A stretch of DNA of 6,586 bases from the NCBI GenBank assembly GCA_030629295.1, contig DAOVPH010000090.1, positions 1 to 6,586 on the forward strand. Direction: 5' to 3'. Shown one piece after another: positions 1 to 5,415 of this stretch. This DNA is from Candidatus Latescibacterota bacterium (GTDB lineage: Bacteria; Latescibacterota; MVCY01). The notes below the pieces were generated by a model. It saw nothing but the letters and a program-made list of their open reading frames with translations. It was not told where the DNA came from and searched no databases. The translations under genes were made by a program, and so were the position numbers. The number at the start of each line of letters is the position of its first letter. Within the stretch, counting starts at the first letter, position 1.

Positions 1-341
1 GGCCGCTTATCTCAGCGGTCTTCCATCGGCGGTTGAAGCTGAGGATGCCCCTCGATGCTTGTTCTACAGTAATATATGCCTTGGGTAAACATAAACAGAA
101 ACTTTCGAAAGCAGACACCCAGGTGAGATCGCCTTATAACACCTACCTCCGCCGGGGCTTGCCACCCGGACCCATCTGTAGCCCTGGTAAAGGCTCTATC
201 TTGGCTGCCTTCTATCCGGCCAAGGTGGATTACCTCTATTTCGTGGCCAAGGGAGATGGGAGTCATAAGTTTACCAAATCCCTCAATGCTCACATAAATG
301 CCAAGAACAGGATTAAGCGGATGAGAAGATATGGCCCTTGA
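1..341 (+). CDS. mltG: Endolytic murein transglycosylase MltG, C-terminal fragment
   Basis: This is the 3' end of a gene that enters from the left edge. The reading frame is open from base 3 and stops at TGA 339-341, giving 112 residues. MltG (YceG-like family) is an inner-membrane-anchored enzyme that cleaves nascent peptidoglycan strands and so sets glycan chain length. The fragment carries the family's C-terminal signatures: an SAVFHRRL..MPL..STVIYALG stretch (about 15-86), YNTYLRRGLPPGPI (135-176) and YFVAKGDGSHKFT (237-275). The membrane anchor, the LysM-like region and the catalytic glutamate, which lies just before the SAVFHRRL stretch in this family, are outside the window, so activity cannot be judged. 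Family members often read TDPTV where this one reads DACSTV, a small oddity. The C-terminus is basic (KNRIKRMRRYGP). The next gene starts 71 nt downstream in the same direction, so co-transcription is possible. Confidence 0.93.
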   Translation, partial: PLISAVFHRRLKLRMPLDACSTVIYALGKHKQKLSKADTQVRSPYNTYLRRGLPPGPICSPGKGSILAAFYPAKVDYLYFVAKGDGSHKFTKSLNAHINAKNRIKRMRRYGP

Positions 342-412
342 TATCTCATAAGAGGCATCCTTAAGGCTCAGAAAAATGTAATATTGTCAAGATAATCAAG
401 GAGAGAGATCAG

Positions 413-1429
413 ATGATCATTGTGATGCAAAAGGGAGCAACAGAGGAACAGATTAATCGAGTTTTCGACCGGATCAAACAGTTGGGCTACAAACCACATC
501 CCATATATGGAGTAGAGAGAACCGTCATCGGAGCCATTGGAGACGAGAGGGGCAAGGTGAGGCTTCAGAGTCTGGAGCTGATGTCCGGGGTAGAGAAGGT
601 AATGCCTATTCTTCAGCCGTTCAAACTTGCCGGGCGAGAGTTGAAAGAAGAACCTACAGTAATAGAGGTTGGAAATGTGAGGATCGGAGGCGACCAGTTT
701 GTGGTGATTGCCGGCCCCTGCTCTGTGGAAAGCCGGGAACAGATACTGGAGACGGCAGCAGCAGTCAAGAAAGCGGGGGCAAAACTGCTGCGCGGAGGGG
801 CCTTTAAGCCCAGGACCTCCCCCTACAGCTTCCAGGGACTTCAGGAGAAGGGGTTACAATTGCTGGCCCAGGCCAGGGAAGAGACAGGCCTGCCCGTGGT
901 TACAGAAGTGCTCGCCCCCGAAGATGTCCCCCTGGTGGTCCAGTACGCCGACATACTCCAGATAGGCGCCAGAAACATGATGAACTTTGTCCTGCTGAAA
1001 CGGGTCGGGCAGATCAAAAAACCTGTTCTGCTAAAACGGGGAATGATGGCTACCGTGAAAGAGCTGCTGATGTCTGCCGAATATATAATATCCGAAGGCA
1101 ACCCTCAGGTGATACTCTGCGAAAGGGGGATACGGACTTTTGAGGAGTATACCCGCAACACATTGGACCTTTCGGCTGTGCCTCTGTTGAAACAACTGGG
1201 CCATCTGCCGGTCATCGTTGATCCCAGCCACGGCTGTGGTATCAGAAGTTTAGTAACACCTATGGCAAAGGCGGCTGTTGCCGCCGGGGCCGACGGCCTG
1301 ATGATTGAAGTCCACCCCCACCCAGAAGATGCCTACTCCGACGGTGCCCAGTCCCTGTTGCCGGAGGAGTTTGAGGCATTGATGGGTCAACTGAAAGGCT
1401 ATGTAGCACTGGAAGGAAAACATCTATAA
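413..1429 (+). CDS. aroF: 3-deoxy-7-phosphoheptulonate (DAHP) synthase with N-terminal ferredoxin-like regulatory domain
   Basis: Catalyses condensation of phosphoenolpyruvate with erythrose 4-phosphate to DAHP, the first step of the shikimate pathway, in the cytosol. At 338 residues it matches the length of the Thermotoga maritima-type enzyme. Residues 1 to about 70 form the ferredoxin-like domain (MIIVMQKGATEEQI, then ERTVIGAIGDER), which in characterised relatives binds tyrosine or phenylalanine for feedback inhibition. The TIM barrel follows, with IAGPCSVES (99-107), LRGGAFKPRTSPYSFQG (126-142), QIGARNMMNF (183-192), LLKRG (206-210) and DPSHG (270-274). The expected metal ligands are all present: Cys103, His273, Glu299 and Asp310. 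The ATG at 413 is favoured by AAGGAGA (398-404) eight bases upstream and by alignment of the N-terminus with the family. It is not a chorismate mutase fusion. The product assignment is firm; the symbol aroF is a convention for this class. Confidence 0.97.
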   Translation: MIIVMQKGATEEQINRVFDRIKQLGYKPHPIYGVERTVIGAIGDERGKVRLQSLELMSGVEKVMPILQPFKLAGRELKEEPTVIEVGNVRIGGDQFVVIAGPCSVESREQILETAAAVKKAGAKLLRGGAFKPRTSPYSFQGLQEKGLQLLAQAREETGLPVVTEVLAPEDVPLVVQYADILQIGARNMMNFVLLKRVGQIKKPVLLKRGMMATVKELLMSAEYIISEGNPQVILCERGIRTFEEYTRNTLDLSAVPLLKQLGHLPVIVDPSHGCGIRSLVTPMAKAAVAAGADGLMIEVHPHPEDAYSDGAQSLLPEEFEALMGQLKGYVALEGKHL

Positions 1430-1460
1430 CTGGTATTACGTTTCATGAAAACCTTTACGC

Positions 1461-1567
1461 TGTCATTGCGAGGAGCACTTCGCTATCGCTCAGCACAGGC
1501 TCCGCGACGAAGCAATCTCACAGTTTTTTAATTGGTTAGAGATTGCTTCGCTTCGCTCGCAATGACA
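1461..1567. repeat. Palindromic dispersed repeat element with terminal inverted repeats
   Basis: A 107-bp element fills most of the aroF-proB gap. Its ends are inverted copies: TGTCATTGCGAG at 1461-1472 and CTCGCAATGACA at 1556-1567. An inner pair, GAAGCAATCTC (1509-1519) and GAGATTGCTTC (1539-1549), sits inside. The RNA could fold into a long hairpin. The wording is that of a widespread bacterial intergenic repeat whose translation gives peptides like SLRAKRSNL or RFARND; that recognition is from memory, not from a search. It has no coding capacity and resembles a MITE or REP-like element. It may weaken read-through from aroF into proB. Confidence 0.85.
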
Positions 1568-1626
1568 TTTTAATTGTAAAACCATTTATGAAACGTTCTA
1601 CTAGAGAGAAACCGAAGGCAATGAAA

Positions 1627-2757
1627 ATGTCAGCAATAGATAGGAAAGAGAGATTTAGAGATGTGCGGCGACTGGTAGTGAAGGTGGGCACCCGGGTGCT
1701 CAGCTCTGAGAATAACTTACCGGATGTCCGCTGGATTGAGACCCTGGCAGGCCAGATAGCACAGTTGAGATGCCGAGGAATCGAGGTAGCGGTTGTCTCC
1801 TCAGGGGCCATCGGTGCCGGGATGGGACAGCTCTCTATGCCCAGGCGTCCCCGGTCTATTCCGCAACTCCAGGCAGCAGCAGCAGTGGGACAGAACCAGC
1901 TTATGCACAGCTACCAGGTTGCCTTCGGGCGCCACAACCTGACCATCGCTCAGATACTGCTCACTGCAGACGACTTAAAGAACAGGCAGCGCTATCTGAA
2001 TGTGAGAAATACCCTGCTCACTCTATGGCACTATGGAGTTATCCCTGTTCTTAACGAGAACGACAGCGTGGCTACAGATGAGATAACAGTGGGCGACAAC
2101 GACAACCTCTCAGCCCAGGTGGCAAATCTAATCGACGCCCACCTGCTGATAATTCTCTCTGATACTGATGGCTTTTTCTCTACCGACCCCCGTAAAGCTC
2201 CCCAGGCCCGATTGATTAGCACCATCACAGAGATCACCCCAGAGCTGGAAAAGCTTGCGGGTCAAACAGCTACCGAGGTGGCTACCGGAGGAATGCGAAC
2301 AAAGCTCGAGGCAGCAAAGATCCTTACAGCTTCGGGACAGATGATGCTCATCGCCAATGGCAAAAAACACAATCTGGTGGATATCCTCGATGGCAGGGAG
2401 GTGGGAACCCTGTTTCTGCCCCAAGCGGAGCGAATGGCCGGCAGAAAAAGATGGATTGCCTTCAGTCACCCGCCAAAGGGTATCCTGGTAATCGACGACG
2501 GAGCTGTTCAGGCGATTGCAGAAAAAGGGAAAAGCCTTCTCCCCTCCGGAGTGATAAGACTGAAGGGAGAGTTTGAGAACGGAGAGGTAGTCGATATTCA
2601 AAATCTGAAGGGGCAAGAAATCGCCAGAGGGCTGGTCAACTACTGTGATAGGGAGCTAAAGAAGATCCTGGGGAAAAAGTCCTCAGAGATAGAAGAAATA
2701 CTCGGTTACTGTTACTACGAGGAGGTAGTGCACCGGGATAACCTGGTGGTGTTGTGA
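1627..2757 (+). CDS. proB: Glutamate 5-kinase with C-terminal PUA domain
   Basis: Phosphorylates L-glutamate to gamma-glutamyl phosphate, the first and usually proline-inhibited step of proline synthesis. The 376-residue protein has an amino-acid-kinase domain followed by a PUA domain, as in E. coli ProB (367 residues). Visible kinase motifs are VVKVGTRVL (17-25), SSGAIGAGM (58-66), NENDSV (143-148), GDNDNLSAQVA (156-166), LSDTDGFFSTDPR (177-189) and ATGGMRTKLEAA (219-230). The PUA domain spans roughly 284-367, beginning KGILVIDDGA. The frame is open upstream to 1543, but that part lies in the palindromic repeat. The ATG at 1627 has GAAGG (1614-1618) eight bases upstream and gives the family length; ATG 1621 and ATG 1588 are in frame with poorer spacing or no ribosome-binding site. 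The usual partners proA and obg are not in the window. Confidence 0.96.
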   Translation: MSAIDRKERFRDVRRLVVKVGTRVLSSENNLPDVRWIETLAGQIAQLRCRGIEVAVVSSGAIGAGMGQLSMPRRPRSIPQLQAAAAVGQNQLMHSYQVAFGRHNLTIAQILLTADDLKNRQRYLNVRNTLLTLWHYGVIPVLNENDSVATDEITVGDNDNLSAQVANLIDAHLLIILSDTDGFFSTDPRKAPQARLISTITEITPELEKLAGQTATEVATGGMRTKLEAAKILTASGQMMLIANGKKHNLVDILDGREVGTLFLPQAERMAGRKRWIAFSHPPKGILVIDDGAVQAIAEKGKSLLPSGVIRLKGEFENGEVVDIQNLKGQEIARGLVNYCDRELKKILGKKSSEIEEILGYCYYEEVVHRDNLVVL

Positions 2758-2765
2758 GGTAGTAT

Positions 2766-2821
2766 GGGTCGTTGGGTCATAGGGTCGTTGGGTCATAGGG
2801 TCATAGGGTCATAGGGTCATT
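2766..2821. repeat. Octamer tandem repeat, seven units
   Basis: Seven consecutive 8-bp units begin 9 bases after the proB stop: GGGTCGTT, GGGTCATA, GGGTCGTT, GGGTCATA, GGGTCATA, GGGTCATA and GGGTCATT. The core GGGTC is invariant and only the last three bases vary. The array is non-coding and of the kind that can change copy number by slippage. Two further units with the same variant order occur at 2946-2961 in the same orientation. Confidence 0.93.
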
Positions 2822-2825
2822 AGGT

Positions 2826-2934
2826 ACAAGTTAAAAGTCAAAAGTTAAAAGTCCTCTGCGCCAAATCTTTCTTAGTGTCCTCATTCACTTTTTACTTTTC
2901 ACTTTTTACTTTTCACTTTTTACTTTTGACTTGT
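2826..2934. repeat. Imperfect inverted repeat built from AAAAGTN/NACTTTT heptamers
   Basis: The left arm (2826-2852) is ACAAGT followed by heptamer steps of the type AAAAGTY. The right arm (2908-2934) is its near complement: 24 of 27 positions are Watson-Crick pairs, and one of the remaining three can form a G-U pair. The right heptamer array starts earlier, at 2886, and alternates CACTTTT and TACTTTT three times before GACTT, giving a 14-bp higher-order period. The unpaired centre (about 2853-2885) shows no obvious structure. Placed between convergent genes and T-rich on the right arm, it could act as a two-way terminator, but there is no GC-rich stem, so that role is inference. Confidence 0.85.
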
Positions 2935-4007
2935 TTCTGCTCATAGGGTCGTTGGGTCATACCTATTGCGACCGTTTTGCCTGTCTTGGCTGATTCATAG
3001 GCAGCCAACACGATTCTTAGGTTCCTCAGTCCATCTTCTCCCGTGAAGGAGGGCTGAGCATCTTTCCCCTGGAGAATACAGCCGCTGAAATTTTCTATTT
3101 CTGCCTGGTAAATATTCTTTGTCTCCAGAACAATTGCCTCTTCCTTGATCTCTTCTCTCTTCTGCTCTGCCTGGTAGCCTTTCTGCTCCTCTTCTATTCT
3201 GGCTATCATTTTTCCGGTGGAGCCCTGTCCTATGGTTCCTTGAGCCAGAATGCTACCTTTACTGCCGTAGATTTCCAGCCTATTTTCTGAGCAGGCATCG
3301 GGGATGTTAAAATGGCTGTCCACCAGTCCCTGGGCCTCGCCTTTGAACCGGAGCAAAACAGTTGCTGTATCCTCTACAGGATAGTTGTGCACTAACCGGG
3401 AGGTGAAACAAGAAATCTCTGTCACTGGTCCCATTAGCCATTCCAACAAATCGATGCAATGGCTTCCCATATCTACTAATGAACCTCCTCCCCCCAAAGG
3501 AGGATTCTGGCGCCAGGCTCCTTCTATGGGTGGATACCAGCAGCTAAGTTGAGCTCTGCCCATTACCAAAGTTCCCAATCTACCTTCGGCTATAATCTCC
3601 TTAATTTTTCGGTTATAGCTGTGATATCTCATCATATAGCCCAGCGACAGTTTCACCTTATTCTCTTGGCAGGCGGTTATCATTTCCTCTGCTTCTTTTA
3701 GATTCATTGCCATAGGTTTTTCGCAGAGGATGTGTTTTCGGGCCTTAGCTGCCATCAAGGCTTGCCGGTGGTGAAGATAGGTGGGAGTAGCAATGTAGAC
3801 AGCCTCTATCTCTTTATCCGCCAGCAGGTCTTTCTCGCGAGTATAATACCTCAAGTCACCATACTTCTGGGCTACTTGTTTAACCCGTCCCTCATCTACA
3901 TCCATTACTGCTACCAGTTCAGCATTCCCTGCCGGCATAAAACCTTCCGGGATACTTCTTCTATCAGCTATTCCACCAGCTCCGATCACCCCCCATTTAA
4001 CAGACAT
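2913..4007 (-). CDS. Gfo/Idh/MocA-family NAD(P)-dependent oxidoreductase
   Basis: A 364-residue cytosolic dehydrogenase of the Gfo/Idh/MocA superfamily, whose members usually oxidise or reduce sugars, inositols or sugar-nucleotide derivatives. The N-terminal Rossmann fold shows GVIGAGGIADR (6-16) and AVYIATPTYLHH (69-80). The catalytic lysine motif EKP is at 96-98. The C-terminal domain has GGGGSLVDMGSHCIDLLEW (172-190), with the expected Asp179 and His183. Start ATG at 4007 is preceded by AAGAGGAG, at close spacing. Substrate cannot be told from sequence, and no sugar-metabolism neighbour helps. Residues 275-292 are unusually rich in Glu, Lys and Gln. The last 15 residues (MTQRPYEQKQVKSKK, 350-364) are encoded by the octamer and heptamer repeats, and the TGA stop also lies inside the heptamer array, so the natural end was probably near residue 349. 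It may be read from the secG-tRNA transcript. Confidence 0.95.
   Translation of the reverse strand: MSVKWGVIGAGGIADRRSIPEGFMPAGNAELVAVMDVDEGRVKQVAQKYGDLRYYTREKDLLADKEIEAVYIATPTYLHHRQALMAAKARKHILCEKPMAMNLKEAEEMITACQENKVKLSLGYMMRYHSYNRKIKEIIAEGRLGTLVMGRAQLSCWYPPIEGAWRQNPPLGGGGSLVDMGSHCIDLLEWLMGPVTEISCFTSRLVHNYPVEDTATVLLRFKGEAQGLVDSHFNIPDACSENRLEIYGSKGSILAQGTIGQGSTGKMIARIEEEQKGYQAEQKREEIKEEAIVLETKNIYQAEIENFSGCILQGKDAQPSFTGEDGLRNLRIVLAAYESAKTGKTVAIGMTQRPYEQKQVKSKK
2941..2961. repeat. Second octamer copy, 21-nt direct repeat of 2777-2797
   Basis: Bases 2941-2961 are identical to 2777-2797, in the same orientation. They comprise a TCATA tail followed by GGGTCGTT and GGGTCATA. The two copies flank the heptamer inverted repeat. 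This copy lies inside the 3' end of the minus-strand oxidoreductase gene and is translated there. Confidence 0.92.
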
Positions 4008-4033
4008 ATCTCCTCTTTCTATGCTTCGAGTCT

Positions 4034-4059
4034 CAGGGGCAATTCACGAATCGCCCCTG
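4034..4059. repeat. 26-nt palindrome between tRNA-Leu and the oxidoreductase gene
   Basis: The arms CAGGGGCAATTC and its counterpart GAATCGCCCCTG form an 11-bp stem (one position a G-U or A-C mismatch depending on strand) around a four-base ACGA-type loop. It sits 5 bases beyond the CCA end of the tRNA and 26 bases upstream of the oxidoreductase start codon. No T-run follows it on the minus strand, so it is not a standard intrinsic terminator. Its wording resembles a short palindrome that recurs in many bacterial genomes; this is recollection and unverified. It may help process the 3' end of the tRNA or shape the leader of the next gene. Confidence 0.75.
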
Positions 4060-4063
4060 CCTT

Positions 4064-4151
4064 TGGTGCCGAAGGCCGGACTTGAACCGGCACGAGCTCA
4101 GCGCTCACTAGCCCCTCAAGCTAGCGTGTCTGCCAATTCCACCACTTCGGC
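4064..4151 (-). tRNA. tRNA-Leu, anticodon GAG
   Basis: A complete cloverleaf on the minus strand. The acceptor stem is GCCGAAG (4145-4151) paired with CTTCGGC (4068-4074). The discriminator is A at 4067 and an encoded CCA occupies 4064-4066. The D-arm region reads GTGGTGGAATTGGCAGACACG. The anticodon stem CTAGC/GCTAG closes the loop TTGAGGG, with anticodon GAG at 4115-4117, reading CUC and CUU leucine codons. A long variable arm (GAGC, five-base loop, GCTC) marks it as class II, which suits leucine. The T arm is GCCGG-TTCAAGT-CCGGC. It lies directly downstream of secG, as leuU(GAG) does in E. coli. Confidence 0.97.
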
Positions 4152-4154
4152 ACT

Positions 4155-4203
4155 GTTTACTCCGGTTGCCTCCCTGACATCACTACAACCCCAAAGAGTA
4201 AAC
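4155..4203. other. Bipartite inverted repeat between secG stop and tRNA 5' end
   Basis: GTTTACTC (4155-4162) pairs perfectly with GAGTAAAC (4196-4203). Inside it GGTTG (4164-4168) pairs with CAACC (4186-4190), leaving a 17-base loop and an asymmetric bulge. The structure fills nearly the whole secG-tRNA spacer. A secG-tRNA transcript could fold here before the tRNA leader is trimmed. It has no T-run, so termination is unlikely. Function is unproven and chance cannot be excluded. Confidence 0.5.
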
Positions 4204-4206
4204 CAC

Positions 4207-4572
4207 TCATTTTTCAAGGTCATCGGACTCGATCTGTTCTTCAAATAGTGAAGATGGTGACAAGGCCCTGGCCTGAGAGCTCTCCTCAGCTTGCTTCTGC
4301 ATCTGTTTTAGGGTCTCACTATCCACCTTGACCGTCACCTTAGGTGCCTTAAAAAACAAGGTAATGCAGGTAACTATAAGAACAGAAGCCAACACCGCCG
4401 TGAGCTTGGTTAGAAAAGGAGCCGCACCTCTGCCTCCGAATATAGCACCTGTCCCTCCGGCGCCGCCAAAGGCACTGGCTAATCCACCCCCTCTGGAGCC
4501 CGACTGCAAAAGGATCACTACCACCAATCCAAACGCAACGAAAATGTGAATAACGACTAAAAAAACTTGCAT
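4207..4572 (-). CDS. secG: Preprotein translocase subunit SecG
   Basis: SecG is the small inner-membrane subunit that, with SecY and SecE, forms the protein-export channel and helps SecA cycling. The 121-residue protein has two hydrophobic segments (about 2-22 and 55-74). They are separated by the family's glycine-rich cytoplasmic loop, QSGSRGGGLASAFGGAGGTGAIFGGRG (23-49; written here as the span from QSG to GRG). A hydrophilic, acid-rich tail (about 75-121) ends the protein, longer than in minimal homologues. The frame is open 25 codons further upstream to 4647, but that extension is polar, unlike the family, and spans repeat-like spacer DNA. ATG 4572 starts directly at the first membrane segment (MQVFLVV) and has only a weak AAAGGG about nine bases upstream. 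It follows tpiA with a 90-nt gap, and tRNA-Leu follows 55 bases after its stop. Confidence 0.93.
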   Translation of the reverse strand: MQVFLVVIHIFVAFGLVVVILLQSGSRGGGLASAFGGAGGTGAIFGGRGAAPFLTKLTAVLASVLIVTCITLFFKAPKVTVKVDSETLKQMQKQAEESSQARALSPSSLFEEQIESDDLEK

Positions 4573-4662
4573 TTTGAATACCCTTTGAATTTTTGGTCTA
4601 AACCCAGATTCGAGATTTAGTACCTTTCGGTGTTTTTCAGTGTTCAATTCTCCAGAACTTGC
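4573..4662. other. tpiA-secG spacer with short repeated words
   Basis: Read on the minus strand, this 90-nt spacer contains a tandem pair of similar decamers (ACACTGAAAA then ACACCGAAAG, about 4624-4644) and, near the secG start, two copies of ATTCAAA. It is A-rich and does not look like either flanking gene. A TTGAAC box (4642-4647) and a TACTAA box (4617-4622) are 19 bases apart, too wide for a confident sigma-70 promoter. The spacer may be a degenerate dispersed repeat or hold a secG promoter; neither is established. Confidence 0.3.
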
Positions 4663-5415
4663 TCAAACGCCTTTAACAATCTTTGCAAAGGAACCGGCTG
4701 CCAAAGAGGCACCGCCTACCAGACCTCCATCGATATCTGGCTGGCCGAAAAGGACAGCTGCGTTCTCCGGTTTTATGCTGCCTCCGTACTGGATTCTGAC
4801 TTGCTGTGCCCAATTCGAGTTGTAAAGTCCAGTGAGAATCTGACGAATGAAAGCATGCACCTCCTGGGCCTGCCCCGGAGTTGCAGTTAGCCCTGTGCCT
4901 ATGGCCCAGACAGGTTCGTAGGCGATTACCACCCCAGAGACCTGTTCGGCAGAGATCCCCTCAAAGGCCCCTGTCACATGGTCTTGGATAATCTTCTGGG
5001 TGATTCCAGCCTCTCGTTCTTGCTGCCTTTCTCCCACGCAGACAATGGGAACCAATCCCGCGCCCAGGGCAGCATTCAATTTCTTATTGACTGTCTGATT
5101 GGTCTCCCCAAAATAGGCACGCCTCTCCGAATGTCCTAATATAACATACCTACAACCCGATGTCAAGAGCATTCTTGCTGAGACCTCCCCGGTGTAGGCC
5201 CCGCTCTCCTCCCAGAACATATCCTGGGCACCCAGAAGCAGATTACTATCTCTGATGGCTTTGCAAGTCGCCTCCAAGGAACTGAAAGGCGGACAGAGAA
5301 CGATGTCCACCCCGTCCACATCAGCGACCAAAGGTTTTAACTCTTCCACCAGTTGAACAGCCTCAGCAGATGTTATGTTCATCTTCCAATTGCCGGCAAC
5401 AATTGGCTTTCTCAT
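4663..5415 (-). CDS. tpiA: Triosephosphate isomerase
   Basis: Interconverts dihydroxyacetone phosphate and glyceraldehyde 3-phosphate in glycolysis and gluconeogenesis. The 250-residue TIM barrel is full length for the bacterial family. The N-terminal AGNWKMN (7-13) supplies Asn9 and Lys11. GHSERR (94-99) carries the electrophile His95, and AYEPVWAIGTG (165-175) has the catalytic base Glu167 and the start of the flexible loop 6. QYGGSIKPENA (209-219) and GGLVGGASL (230-238) form the phosphate-binding end. The start ATG overlaps the pgk stop as ATGA (5412-5415). AAGGAA inside the end of pgk lies about eight bases upstream, so translation is probably coupled to pgk. No key residue is missing. 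Confidence 0.99.
   Translation of the reverse strand: MRKPIVAGNWKMNITSAEAVQLVEELKPLVADVDGVDIVLCPPFSSLEATCKAIRDSNLLLGAQDMFWEESGAYTGEVSARMLLTSGCRYVILGHSERRAYFGETNQTVNKKLNAALGAGLVPIVCVGERQQEREAGITQKIIQDHVTGAFEGISAEQVSGVVIAYEPVWAIGTGLTATPGQAQEVHAFIRQILTGLYNSNWAQQVRIQYGGSIKPENAAVLFGQPDIDGGLVGGASLAAGSFAKIVKGV

Noticed and set aside
12..293. Antisense and overlapping open frames on the opposite strand of the known genes, here and in aroF, proB, tpiA and pgk
   Set aside because: They overlap strongly conserved genes, lack recognisable domains and have no good start signals, so they are shadows of the real frames.
327..346. Small hairpin AGATAT/ATATCT over the mltG stop as a terminator
   Set aside because: Six A/T-rich pairs with no T-run are too weak for an intrinsic terminator.
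1573..1607. Possible sigma-70 promoter for proB (TTGTAA, 17-base spacer, TCTACT)
   Set aside because: Each box matches only four of six consensus positions, which is common by chance in A/T-rich spacer.
1543..1626. Upstream extension of proB from TTG at 1543 or ATG at 1588
   Set aside because: The first part is encoded by the palindromic repeat, neither start has a ribosome-binding site, and the extra residues are not expected in the family. ATG 1627 with GAAGG gives a normal length.
2766..2961. CRISPR array
   Set aside because: The units are contiguous octamers and heptamers without unique spacers, and no cas gene is present.
4573..4647. 25-residue N-terminal extension of SecG
   Set aside because: It is polar and basic, precedes the first membrane segment that normally begins SecG, and lies in A-rich repetitive spacer.
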